Assembly (NCBI GenBank): GCA_937998635.1
Contig: CALLDA010000014.1
Span: 1 to 18,576 of the forward strand
Direction: 5' to 3'
Length of the DNA: 18,576 nucleotides
From: an uncultured Pseudomonadales bacterium
GTDB lineage: Bacteria; Pseudomonadota; Gammaproteobacteria; Pseudomonadales; Porticoccaceae
Within the stretch, counting starts at the first letter, position 1, and the number at the start of each line of letters is the position of its first letter. This document shows, one piece after another, positions 8,037 to 15,829 of the stretch. The notes under the pieces were generated by a model, which had not been told where the DNA came from, searched no databases, and saw only the letters and a program-made list of their open reading frames with translations. The position numbers and the translations under genes are program-made.

Positions 8037-9233
8037 GTGAAATTTGTTGATGAAGCGCCAATCAATGTCCGTGCTGGCAACGGCGGTCACGGTTGCCTGA
8101 GTTTTCGGCGGGAGAAGTACATCCCCAAGGGTGGCCCCGATGGCGGTGATGGCGGTGATGGCGGCTCGGTGATTCTGGAAGCCGACGTCAATCTCAATAC
8201 CTTGGTGGATTATCGCTATCAACGCCAATACCCGGCTCAGAATGGCGAGCCTGGTCAGGGTAAAATGCGCACCGGCAAGAAGGGCGAGGACCTGGTCCTT
8301 AAAGTACCTGTTGGTACCACCGTTATCGACGTGGAAAGTGGTGATATTCTCGGCGACCTGACCACTGCGGGACAGCAATTGATTGTCGCCCGTGCGGGCT
8401 TTCATGGTCTGGGCAATACCCGTTTTAAATCTTCCACCAACCGCGCGCCGAGGCAGACCTCGCCGGGTGGCGAAGGTGAAGCCCTGCAATTGCGCTTAGA
8501 GCTAAAAGTACTGGCCGATGTTGGCTTGTTGGGTTTGCCCAATGCCGGTAAATCGACACTGATTCGCTCGGTATCTGCTGCTCGACCTAAAGTCGCGGAT
8601 TATCCTTTTACTACCTTGATTCCCAATTTGGGTGTTGTCCAGGTGGGGCCATTCAGAAGTTTCGTGATGGCAGATGTGCCAGGTTTAATTGAAGGCGCCT
8701 CCAGCGGCGCGGGCCTGGGTATTCGTTTTCTCAAGCATTTAACTCGGACTCGCTTGTTATTGCATATCGTCGATATGTTGCCGGTTGATGGTTCAGAGCC
8801 ACTCGAAAACGCACGGGCTATCCATCGCGAACTAAATACGTTTAGCCCCACATTGGCGGGACGTGATCGCTGGCTGGTACTAAATAAAGTTGACCTCCTG
8901 CCCGATGACGAAGTTGATAAACGTTGCTCGGCCCTGGTCGAAAGTCTTGAATGGACAGGCCCGGTTTATCGAATTTCTGCTCTAGCGAAGACTGGCACCG
9001 AGCAGCTGTGCGAGGCCATTTACGCCCATATTAGCCACCATCAGGAGGCGATGGCCAACGATCCTGAGGCTCTGGACAGAGAGCAGGCGATGCAGAATCA
9101 AATGCAGGCTGAAGTTCGCCAGCAGATAGAAGCCCTGCGCGACAAGCGGCAAGCAGCGAAGCTAGAGAGTGAGTTAGAAGGTGATGATGAGGACGACGAT
9201 GATATGGATGTTGAAGTTGTTTATGAGCCTTAA
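8037..9233 (+). CDS. obgE: Obg-family GTPase ObgE/CgtA
   Basis: Essential GTPase that associates with the 50S subunit and acts in ribosome assembly and stress responses. It has 398 residues. The N-terminal glycine-rich Obg fold (about 1-158) includes FRREKYIPKGGPDGGDGGDG. The G domain has G1 GLPNAGKS at 166-173, switch residues DYPFTTL, G3 DVPGLIEGA, G4 NKVD at 283-286 and G5-like SALA. The tail is long and very acidic (DDEDDDDMD), as in E. coli. The start is GTG with GAGGA 6 bases upstream, and the protein start MKFVDEA matches the family exactly. No convincing promoter is visible in the short gap after the rpmA terminator, so some transcripts may read through. Confidence 0.97.
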   Translation: MKFVDEAPINVRAGNGGHGCLSFRREKYIPKGGPDGGDGGDGGSVILEADVNLNTLVDYRYQRQYPAQNGEPGQGKMRTGKKGEDLVLKVPVGTTVIDVESGDILGDLTTAGQQLIVARAGFHGLGNTRFKSSTNRAPRQTSPGGEGEALQLRLELKVLADVGLLGLPNAGKSTLIRSVSAARPKVADYPFTTLIPNLGVVQVGPFRSFVMADVPGLIEGASSGAGLGIRFLKHLTRTRLLLHIVDMLPVDGSEPLENARAIHRELNTFSPTLAGRDRWLVLNKVDLLPDDEVDKRCSALVESLEWTGPVYRISALAKTGTEQLCEAIYAHISHHQEAMANDPEALDREQAMQNQMQAEVRQQIEALRDKRQAAKLESELEGDDEDDDDMDVEVVYEP

Positions 9234-9299
9234 GCGCGGCTCGTAATCGTGATCCTCAGGCGGAATAGGTCAGATTGATAGCTGTATTCGAGAGGAAGT

Positions 9300-10436
9300 A
9301 TGAATACCGAACTTAGCCCCAGACAAAAAATTAGCGGTGCTCGACGCTGGGTGGTGAAAATCGGCAGTGCCCTGCTGACTAATAATGGCCGTGGTCTTGA
9401 TCGAGCCGCCATCGCTGCCTGGGTTAGTCAGGTCGTTGAGCTTCAGACTCAGGGTATTGAAGTGGTGCTGGTGTCATCTGGTGCGGTGGCCGAAGGTATG
9501 AGTCGTCTCGGCTGGCAGCAGCGACCCGGCACGGTGCATGAGTTACAGGCCGCAGCGGCGATTGGCCAAATGGGTTTGGTGCAGGCCTATGAGACGCAGT
9601 TTCAGCAATACGGCAAGCACACCGCGCAAGTCCTTGTCGATCATGATGATCTGGCCAGTCGCCAACGCTACCTCAATGCCCGTAGCACCCTGAATACTTT
9701 GCTGGCACTGGGCGCGGTACCCATTGTTAATGAAAACGATACCGTTGCCACAGACGAAATTCGCTTCGGCGATAAAGACAGGCTGGCAGCGATGGTCACC
9801 AACCTTCTTGATGCCGATTTGCTGGTGATACTGACGGACCAGGCGGGTTTGTTTGAACAGGATCCGCGCAAGCACCCGGGTTCTCCTCTGATACGCCTGG
9901 CCGATGCTGAGGATCGCAGTCTCGACGACATAGCCGGCGGTAGTAGTGGCGGCCTGGGGCGTGGTGGCATGATCACTAAACTGGAAGCAGCGCGACTGGC
10001 TGCCCGTTCCGGCGCTAACACCCTGATTGCAGGCGGCAGTATCGATAATATTCTGCTCAAGCTACAGGCCGGTGAGGATGAAGGCACCTTGCTGGTCTCT
10101 AAGCGGGAACCTCTTGATGCGAGGAAGCAATGGCTTGCCGGTCACCTGCAGATGCGTGGTCAATTGGTGCTGGATGATGGTGCGGTCAGAGTGATGCGGG
10201 AGCAAGGCAAAAGCCTGCTGCCGGTCGGCGTCAAGTCGGTGAGTGGTAGTTTTACGCGTGGAGAGATGGTCAGCTGTGTTGATGGTAATCAGCAGGAAGT
10301 GGCCCGGGGCCTGATTAATTACAGCGCTGTTGAGAGCGCTAAAATCATTGGTAAAGCCAGTGCTGAGATCGGCGAAATATTAGGCTACTGCAACGATGAA
10401 GAATTGATTCATCGGGATAATATGGTCGTGCTTTAG
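9300..10436 (+). CDS. proB: Glutamate 5-kinase
   Basis: Phosphorylates glutamate to gamma-glutamyl phosphate, the first step of proline synthesis. The 378-residue protein starts its kinase domain with WVVKIGSALLT. It continues with LVSSGAVAEGMSRLGW, NENDTVATDEIRFGDKDRL, the ADLLVILTDQAGLF block and the GRGGMITKLEAARLAA loop. The last about 100 residues match the PUA domain of full-length ProB enzymes. It resembles Pseudomonas ProB throughout. It lies 66 bases after obgE on the same strand with no terminator between, so the two are probably cotranscribed. proA is not adjacent. The ATG at 9300 has GAGG about 4 bases upstream, which is a short spacing. Confidence 0.96.
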   Translation: MNTELSPRQKISGARRWVVKIGSALLTNNGRGLDRAAIAAWVSQVVELQTQGIEVVLVSSGAVAEGMSRLGWQQRPGTVHELQAAAAIGQMGLVQAYETQFQQYGKHTAQVLVDHDDLASRQRYLNARSTLNTLLALGAVPIVNENDTVATDEIRFGDKDRLAAMVTNLLDADLLVILTDQAGLFEQDPRKHPGSPLIRLADAEDRSLDDIAGGSSGGLGRGGMITKLEAARLAARSGANTLIAGGSIDNILLKLQAGEDEGTLLVSKREPLDARKQWLAGHLQMRGQLVLDDGAVRVMREQGKSLLPVGVKSVSGSFTRGEMVSCVDGNQQEVARGLINYSAVESAKIIGKASAEIGEILGYCNDEELIHRDNMVVL

Positions 10437-10622
10437 ATCGTGTACTTTTGATCATATTGGGGCCGCTCTTTAGGCGGCGTAAATTTCTGTAACAGGGCTG
10501 TGTAAGCTAGATGAGATCACGAAGTGACCCGCATTATCGAGCTGTCTATGTGACGTTATCTATCGAGCTAGCCGTTCAAGGTACTCAAAGATCAAGACGC
10601 TCAAAGGCCAAATCTGGGACAC
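10437..10622. other. Spacer between proB and the proB/rpsT terminator
   Basis: This 186-base stretch has no recognisable gene. It holds a weak GCCGC/GCGGC hairpin (10462-10478, no U-run), a TCAC-GAA-GTGA palindrome (10517-10527), and the 9-base direct repeat TATCGAGCT at 10535-10543 and 10561-10569. A 47-codon ATG frame starting at 10511 runs into the terminator, lacks a good ribosome-binding site and is not called as a gene. Confidence 0.5.
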
Positions 10623-10652
10623 AAAAAAGCCGACAGTATTGTCGGCTTTTTT
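10623..10652. terminator. Bidirectional intrinsic terminator between proB and rpsT
   Basis: A perfect 12-bp stem AAAAAAGCCGAC / GTCGGCTTTTTT (10623-10634 and 10641-10652) encloses a 6-base loop. Both strands give a GC stem followed by a U-run. It sits about 35 bases past the rpsT stop and serves both convergent genes. Confidence 0.92.
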
Positions 10653-10686
10653 GATTTACCTGTTGGCTTGACAGACAAATTGCCTG

Positions 10687-10962
10687 CTAGGCAGAGGCAG
10701 CCATCAACTTGATCTGCTTGTTGAGTCGGCTTTTATGACGTGAGGCTTTGTTCTTGTGCAGGATACCGCCTTTATCAGCATAGCGGTCGAGTACCGAAAC
10801 GGCATCTGTATAGGCAGCTTTTGCCTGTTCTACATCGCCGGCTTCAATAGCAGTATTGACCTTTTTCAGGTAGGTGCGGGCCATGGAACGCATACTGGCA
10901 TTGTGTTGACGACGTTTTTCATTCTGTCTGGCGCGTTTACGTGCCTGAGGTGAGTTTGCCAC
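10687..10962 (-). CDS. rpsT: 30S ribosomal protein S20
   Basis: Small-subunit protein that binds 16S rRNA early in assembly. It has 91 residues (E. coli 87), is very basic, begins MANSPQARKRARQNEKRRQHNAS, and contains the conserved KGGILHKNKASRHKSRLN block. The start codon is GTG, with GGAG 7 bases upstream. E. coli rpsT also uses a non-ATG start (TTG), where it matters for autogenous control; a similar role here is inference. It lies 73 bases downstream of queG with no terminator between, so read-through from queG is possible, though a separate promoter is likely for a ribosomal gene. Confidence 0.97.
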   Translation of the reverse strand: MANSPQARKRARQNEKRRQHNASMRSMARTYLKKVNTAIEAGDVEQAKAAYTDAVSVLDRYADKGGILHKNKASRHKSRLNKQIKLMAASA

Positions 10963-11035
10963 CGTGTTGCTCCTGTTACTGGTTTGCCACTACTTGGGCA
11001 GGAATCTTGATATGGAAATTGCGAGGCGGCGCAGT

Positions 11036-12157
11036 CTACAGAACCTTGTTATCGATATCAATACTCGTGTCGCCATGTGGGGCGGTTTTGGATTGCTCAG
11101 CCAGTGCCCAGACAATATGTTCCTCTACTAGCTTTGATGCGCCGCTTAGCTTTGCCTGCAAGACGCTCACTAATTGCGCCGAATAGGGCGCGTTGCCGAG
11201 ACCCACAGCTAGATTGCGTTGCCAGCGCTCATAGCCGATACGTCGAATCGGCGAGCCCGCAGTATTGTTGAGGAATTCGGCTTCGCTCCAGCCAAATAAA
11301 GTGACTAAGGCGCTGTTATCCAGCTTGTGGCGGGCCTGGAAGTCTTGTTCGGTGGTGGCTGATGCGAAACGATTCCAGGGACAAATAATCTGACAATCAT
11401 CGCAACCAAAGACGCGATTGCCCATGGCCTTGCGAAATTCGACGGGAATCGGACCTTTGTTTTCGATGGTCAGGTAGGAAATACAGCGTCGAGCATCCAG
11501 CACATAGGGTTCGGGGAAGGCATCGGTAGGGCAGATCTTGTGACAGGCGCGGCATTGTCCGCATTGTTTCTCCGGTGTCGCTTCATCTTCCGGCAGCGCC
11601 AGGCTGGTATAGAGTTCGCCGAGGAAAAACCACGAACCCGCCTGTCGATTTAACAACAGCGTGTTTTTACCGATCCAGCCCAGCCCGGCCTGTTCAGCCA
11701 GAGGTTTTTCCATCACCGGGGCGCTGTCTACAAATGGGCGCTGAACAACCGGCTGGCCGCAGGTCGCCTCAATCTTGCTAGCCAGGGTGGCGAGACGTTT
11801 GCGCATCAATTTGTGGTAATCCCGGCCCAGAGCGTAGCGCGACAGGTAGGCTTTTTCGCCATCTTTGAGACAGGCAATCATGTTGCTGTCGGTGGGTAGA
11901 TAATCCATGCGCACACAGATAACGGAGACGGTACCTGGCAGTAGTTTTTCCGGATGCCAGCGTTTGTCACCGTGTTCGGCCAGCCATTGCATCGAGCCAT
12001 GGTAGCCGCTATCGAGCCACCTTTGCAGGCGCTCCCCGGCCTGGCTCAGGTCAGTTCGGGTAAAGCCGATTTGCTGGAAACCCAGCTCCTGACTCCACTC
12101 GCGAATGTTCTCGGTGAGCTGGGTCAGTGTTGGTCTGGGTTCGCTTGATGGGGGCAT
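11036..12157 (-). CDS. queG: Epoxyqueuosine reductase
   Basis: Cobalamin-dependent iron-sulfur enzyme that reduces epoxyqueuosine to queuosine at the tRNA wobble position, the last step of the pathway. It has 373 residues, usual for the family. It shows ELGFQQIGFTRTDL near the start, the active-site stretch FVDSAPVMEKPLAEQAGLGW (Asp144), and two [4Fe-4S] Cys sets: C199, C202, C205 and C209 in CGQCRACHKICP, and C252, C255 and C259 in GCDDCQIICPWNRFA. The signature RRCISYLTIE lies between them. The ATG at 12157 has no clear ribosome-binding site. The frame stays open upstream through a Pro/Glu/Lys-rich stretch, but with no usual start codon. It is divergent from nnr, as in E. coli. Confidence 0.95.
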   Translation of the reverse strand: MPPSSEPRPTLTQLTENIREWSQELGFQQIGFTRTDLSQAGERLQRWLDSGYHGSMQWLAEHGDKRWHPEKLLPGTVSVICVRMDYLPTDSNMIACLKDGEKAYLSRYALGRDYHKLMRKRLATLASKIEATCGQPVVQRPFVDSAPVMEKPLAEQAGLGWIGKNTLLLNRQAGSWFFLGELYTSLALPEDEATPEKQCGQCRACHKICPTDAFPEPYVLDARRCISYLTIENKGPIPVEFRKAMGNRVFGCDDCQIICPWNRFASATTEQDFQARHKLDNSALVTLFGWSEAEFLNNTAGSPIRRIGYERWQRNLAVGLGNAPYSAQLVSVLQAKLSGASKLVEEHIVWALAEQSKTAPHGDTSIDIDNKVL

Positions 12158-12273
12158 GAATTTGGGATCGGTTTTGGATTCAGGTTCGGGTTTGGTATGT
12201 CGAGAGGATCCTGGGCCTGGTATTTTTTGGCTAGAGTAGTGGAGAGAGTCGTCCCTGCCTGCTTCCCATACCG

Positions 12274-12279
12274 TATAAT
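12274..12279 (+). promoter_or_regulatory. Possible -10 element (TATAAT) for nnr
   Basis: A consensus TATAAT on the plus strand, 72 bases before the nnr GTG. No good -35 sits 16-18 bases upstream, so it may need an activator or may be fortuitous. It overlaps the inverted repeat at 12276-12292 and the queG -10 candidate on the other strand. Confidence 0.4.
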
Positions 12280-12292
12280 TCTCTCAGAATTA
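12276..12292. promoter_or_regulatory. Operator-like inverted repeat at the queG/nnr divergent promoter
   Basis: TAATTCT-CTC-AGAATTA is a perfect 7-bp inverted repeat with a 3-base spacer. It covers most of the plus-strand TATAAT and sits between the -35 and -10 of the queG candidate, so a bound dimer could affect both directions. It matches no consensus I can name with confidence. Confidence 0.4.
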
Positions 12293-12350
12293 ACGGCAAG
12301 ATACTGGGCTTTATAAACAGAACCCAAATACAAAGCTAACATACATAATA

Positions 12351-13913
12351 GTGGCGGATATTTCAGCGGTGGACATTCCAGACAGACTTTATACAGCCGA
12401 GGCAGTGCGCGAGCTGGATCGGCGGGCCATAGAAGATCATGGCATGCCCGGCATCGCACTCATGAAGCATGCAGGCGCTGCGGCATTTAAAGCGCTATTG
12501 GCACATTGGCCCAGGGCCAATCGGATCACCGTCTTTTGTGGCGGCGGCAATAACGGCGGTGATGGCTACATCATTGCGGCTTTGGCCAGGCAGCGAGGCT
12601 TGCTGGTTAAGGTGCTACAGCTTGTTCCCGCAGATAAATTAAAAGGTGATGCGCGCCGAGCCTGGCAGTTTGCCTGCCAGGCTGATGTGTCGATGGCACC
12701 GTTTCAGGACGCGATAGACAGCGCTAACGCTGTGGGTGTCGGTAGTGTTGATGATGAGGGTGGGGGCGATGGCGATGAGGAAGTTATCGTCGATGCCCTG
12801 CTCGGCACCGGCATACAGGGCCAGGTGCGAGAAAATTATATTCAGGCTATTGCAGCCATAAACCAGTCTGCAAGTCCGGTAGTCGCTATCGATATTCCCT
12901 CCGGATTGTGCAGCGACACCGGTGCAGTGCGCGGTGCGGCAGTAGTGGCCGAGCTGACAGTGACCTTTATCGGCATGAAAGCAGGCCTGTTAACCGGTCG
13001 AGGGCCAGCCCTGTGTGGCGATCTGAGTTATCACGATCTGGATGTTCCTGCGCAGATTTTCGAGGATATGCCGGTGAGCGCCCAGCGGTTGAATCTACAG
13101 GACTTGATGAGCCAGTTGCCACGGCGGGATCGGGACGCTCACAAAGGCAAGTTCGGCCATGTCCTGGTGATTGGCGGTGACGAGGGCTTTGGTGGTGCGG
13201 CGGCTATGGCCGCAGAGGCGGCCTTGCGTGTTGGGGCTGGATTAGTCGGCGTAGCCACTCGTTCAAGTCACGTCTCTGCTTTGCTGTCCCGGCGGCCAGA
13301 GCTGATGGTCAAGCCGGTCGATTCAGGTCAGCAACTGGAGCCATTGCTAGCCGCGCCCAGTGTGCTGGTGATTGGCCCCGGTTTGGGTCGCTCCCCCTGG
13401 TCCGAACAGGTCTTACAGCAGGCGATTAACTCCGGTATTCCCATGGTGGTCGATGCGGATGCCTTAAATATTATCAGTGAAGGTCGAGTTGGCGCTGGGG
13501 CTGATACCCATAACTGGGTACTGACTCCTCATCCCGGTGAGGCGGCGCGTTTGCTGAGTATCAGTAATGCCGACATTCAAGCTGATCGCTTTGGGGCGTG
13601 TAAAGCGATTCAGCAAGATTTTCACGGCACTGTTTTATTGAAGGGCGCGGGCACCTTGATCTCCAGCGGTGAAGAAACCCTTGCCTTGTGCCCTTATGGC
13701 AACCCAGGTATGGCAACCGGCGGTATGGGTGATGTTCTGGCGGGTATCATCGGTGGCTTGCTAGCTCAGGGACTAAGTGCTGATCAGGCTACCCAACTTG
13801 GCGCTTGCCTGCATGGGGCGGCGGCAGACCGTGTTGCTGATGAGTGCGGTGAGCGGGGTATGATGGCGACGGATTTACTGCTGCCTTTACAGCGCTTAGT
13901 TAATCGTAAATAG
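12351..13913 (+). CDS. nnr: Bifunctional NAD(P)H-hydrate epimerase / ADP-dependent NAD(P)H-hydrate dehydratase
   Basis: Repairs damaged hydrated NADH and NADPH: the N-terminal YjeF_N domain epimerises the R and S hydrates and the C-terminal domain dehydrates the S form using ADP. In 520 residues, the epimerase half (about 10-240) shows CGGGNNGGDGY at 63-73, VDALLGTGIQG and DIPSGLCSDTG. The dehydratase half (about 265-515) shows HVLVIGGDEGFGGAAAMA, GPGLGRS, VVDADAL, LTPHPGEAARLL and the ADP-site motif NPGMATGGMGDVLAG at 451-465. A short Gly/Asp/Glu-rich stretch (GSVDDEGGGDGDEE) lies before VDALLGTG and may be a loop insertion. The start is uncertain: GTG at 12351 or GTG at 12369, neither with a good ribosome-binding site. 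It heads a compact cluster with tsaE. Confidence 0.95.
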   Translation: MADISAVDIPDRLYTAEAVRELDRRAIEDHGMPGIALMKHAGAAAFKALLAHWPRANRITVFCGGGNNGGDGYIIAALARQRGLLVKVLQLVPADKLKGDARRAWQFACQADVSMAPFQDAIDSANAVGVGSVDDEGGGDGDEEVIVDALLGTGIQGQVRENYIQAIAAINQSASPVVAIDIPSGLCSDTGAVRGAAVVAELTVTFIGMKAGLLTGRGPALCGDLSYHDLDVPAQIFEDMPVSAQRLNLQDLMSQLPRRDRDAHKGKFGHVLVIGGDEGFGGAAAMAAEAALRVGAGLVGVATRSSHVSALLSRRPELMVKPVDSGQQLEPLLAAPSVLVIGPGLGRSPWSEQVLQQAINSGIPMVVDADALNIISEGRVGAGADTHNWVLTPHPGEAARLLSISNADIQADRFGACKAIQQDFHGTVLLKGAGTLISSGEETLALCPYGNPGMATGGMGDVLAGIIGGLLAQGLSADQATQLGACLHGAAADRVADECGERGMMATDLLLPLQRLVNRK

Positions 13914-13932
13914 CTCGGTGGATAAACGAAAA

Positions 13933-14415
13933 ATGGCTGTTTCTTTGACCTGCGAGATCGAGGGTGAGGCAGCCATGGTTGAGGCTGGTGAGCAGCTCGG
14001 CGCAGCATTGGTCAATGGCGGCACGATTTTTTTTCATGGCGACCTGGGCAGCGGTAAAACCACACTGTGCCGCGGTGTACTCCGCGCCTGGGGTCATATT
14101 GGTGCGGTTAAGAGTCCAACCTATACCCTTGTTGAACCCTATTGCTATCGCGAGGTCGACATCTACCACTTCGATTTGTATCGCCTCGGTGACCCTGAGG
14201 AGCTTGAATACATCGGTATTCGCGATTATTTTGAGCCAGATAATATATGCCTTGTCGAGTGGCCAGAACGAGGTCAGGCTATGTTGCCTGAGCCTGATCT
14301 TGAGGTGTTTTTGGGCTACCAGGGCCGAGGCCGAAAGCTAGAGTTCGTCGCCGGTAGTCTGCGAGGAGAAAGGCTAATCAATAAAATGCGTGAGGCTTAT
14401 GCCGAGATTGATTAA
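13933..14415 (+). CDS. tsaE: tRNA threonylcarbamoyladenosine biosynthesis ATPase TsaE
   Basis: ATPase that works with TsaB, TsaC and TsaD to make t6A at position 37 of ANN-decoding tRNAs; cytosolic and usually essential. From the ATG at 13933 it has 160 residues (E. coli 153). It has Walker A GDLGSGKTT at 36-44, the switch-like VKSPTYTLVEPY, YHFDLYRLGDPEELEYIGIRDYF and the LVEWPERG block. A GTG at 13918 would add five residues (MDKRK). The ATG is preferred because its position fits the family and GGTGGA lies about 10 bases before it, but either could be used. It starts within 20 bases of the nnr stop, and its end overlaps the start of amiB. Confidence 0.95.
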   Translation: MAVSLTCEIEGEAAMVEAGEQLGAALVNGGTIFFHGDLGSGKTTLCRGVLRAWGHIGAVKSPTYTLVEPYCYREVDIYHFDLYRLGDPEELEYIGIRDYFEPDNICLVEWPERGQAMLPEPDLEVFLGYQGRGRKLEFVAGSLRGERLINKMREAYAEID

Positions 14416-15829
14416 AGCGTTGACGGCGCAGTGCGAAGATATTTTTAATCGAGACACTCCGTCCTGGGGTGGTGGTTTTGGTATCAGCGTCGCCTATTTT
14501 TTTCACGCTGGGGTTCTTATCAGACTGCTATTGGCCATTTATCTGCTTGGCACGAGTCATCAGGTCTTTGCCGCGGCTGTCGAAGGCATTCGTTTATGGC
14601 GGGCGCCGGATCATACCCGCCTGGTCTTTGATCTGTCGGCACCCGCTGAGCACAAAGTATTTGTCCTGGACAATCCACAACGTTTAGTGATCGATGTGGT
14701 CGGCGCTAACTCCAGTGTTGAACCAGTGGGGCTGAATTTTAGCGGCACACCGATCAAGGGAATCCGTACGGCCGTGCGCGGTGAACGGGATTTGCGTGTT
14801 GTTCTGGATTTAACGGGCTTAGTCAGTCCGCGCAGTTTTAGTCTCGGTCGCAATGAGCAATATGGTGATCGTCTGGTGGTCGATCTTTATGGCAGTGAAA
14901 GCACTGTCAGTAAGACAGTGGAAGATGTGGTCACGAGCAGTGGCAAACTTCGCGAGGTGATTATTGCTATAGATGCAGGCCATGGTGGTGATGACCCCGG
15001 CGCCATTGGACCGGGTAAGGTTTACGAAAAGAAAGTGTCCCTGGCGATTAGTCGGGAGTTAAAAAAACTGGCTGATGCAGAGTCTGGCTTTAAGGGGGTG
15101 CTGGTACGCACCGGCGATTATTATGTGCCACTGCGCAAGCGTACGGATATTGCTCGAAAAAGCCGAGCCGACGTGTTTGTTTCTATCCACGCCGACGCTT
15201 TTAAACAAGCGTCGGCCCATGGGGCCTCGGTCTACGCGCTGTCTCGACGCGGGGCGACCAGTGAAACTGCACGTTATATTGCCCAACGTGAAAACCGAGC
15301 TGATTTAATCGGTGGTGTCGGTTCGGTGAGTCTTAATGACAAAGATGTAATGCTCGCAAGTGTGCTGTTGGACTTATCGATGACGGCGACCCTCGATAGT
15401 AGTCTGGAAGTCGGTGCGCAGGTGCTAAAGTCGATGGGTGGGCTTACCCGACTGCATAAAAAGCGGGTCGAGCAGGCCGGTTTTATGGTGCTCAAGGCTC
15501 CCGATGTGCCCTCTATTCTGGTGGAAACCGGATTTATATCTAACCCTAAAGAAGCTAAGCGGCTTAATCAGCGGGGCTACCAGCGCAAAATGGCTGCGGC
15601 TATCTTTAAGGGCATTAAAGAGTATTTTAAACAAAGTCCTCCAGAGGGGTCTTTGTTGGCCTCGTTGCACAAAAAATCCGACGCGGTTTATATCGTGACC
15701 AATGGCGATACCCTGTCAGAAATTGCCCACCGGCATCAGGTTAGCGTCAAAGCGATTCAGCGTCATAACAAACTAAAATCGACCCGTATTCGTGTCGGTC
15801 AGCGCATTAAAATTCCGCTTTCGTCATGA
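14390..15829 (+). CDS. amiB: N-acetylmuramoyl-L-alanine amidase AmiB, periplasmic, with LysM domain
   Basis: Cleaves the amide bond between N-acetylmuramate and the stem peptide to split the septum during cell division. The product has an export signal (hydrophobic core about 39-56, likely cleavage after Ala61 in VFA). An AMIN domain (about 66-165) for septal targeting follows. The zinc amidase_3 domain (about 193-415) has His198 in DAGHGG, Glu213 in VYEKK, His267 in SIHADAF and Glu379 in LVETGFIS. A single LysM domain follows at 434-477. The LysM and operon position favour AmiB over AmiC. The GTG at 14390 overlaps tsaE by 26 bases; an ATG at 14399 is equally possible. Either gives an unusually long N-terminal region before the signal core. 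Confidence 0.94.
   Translation: MRLMPRLIKALTAQCEDIFNRDTPSWGGGFGISVAYFFHAGVLIRLLLAIYLLGTSHQVFAAAVEGIRLWRAPDHTRLVFDLSAPAEHKVFVLDNPQRLVIDVVGANSSVEPVGLNFSGTPIKGIRTAVRGERDLRVVLDLTGLVSPRSFSLGRNEQYGDRLVVDLYGSESTVSKTVEDVVTSSGKLREVIIAIDAGHGGDDPGAIGPGKVYEKKVSLAISRELKKLADAESGFKGVLVRTGDYYVPLRKRTDIARKSRADVFVSIHADAFKQASAHGASVYALSRRGATSETARYIAQRENRADLIGGVGSVSLNDKDVMLASVLLDLSMTATLDSSLEVGAQVLKSMGGLTRLHKKRVEQAGFMVLKAPDVPSILVETGFISNPKEAKRLNQRGYQRKMAAAIFKGIKEYFKQSPPEGSLLASLHKKSDAVYIVTNGDTLSEIAHRHQVSVKAIQRHNKLKSTRIRVGQRIKIPLSS

Larger units (their letters stand above)
12272..12299 (-). promoter_or_regulatory. Possible sigma-70 promoter for queG
   Basis: On the minus strand a -35-like TTGCCG (12299-12294) and a -10-like TATACG (12277-12272) are separated by 16 bases. 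The leader to queG would be about 108 bases. This is a moderate match only. Confidence 0.35.

Noticed and set aside
8140..8170. Short tandem repeat of a GGCGGTGAT unit in obgE
   Set aside because: It encodes the conserved GGDGGDGG segment of the Obg fold, which is present in the family, so it is protein constraint rather than a satellite repeat.
7959..8489. 176-codon minus-strand open frame opposite obgE
   Set aside because: It is antisense to the well-supported obgE gene, starts within it and overlaps the rpmA terminator. The protein shows no recognisable family and is rich in residues expected from a mirrored coding frame.
10462..10478. GCCGC/GCGGC hairpin shortly after proB as a separate proB terminator
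   Set aside because: The stem is only 5 bp and no U-run follows; the perfect terminator at 10623-10652 is the better candidate.
12124..12459. 111-codon minus-strand open frame spanning the queG/nnr gap
   Set aside because: It overlaps both queG and nnr starts and the promoter region, and its PNPNLNPKPIPN stretch is just the low-complexity tract read in another frame. No domain is recognisable.
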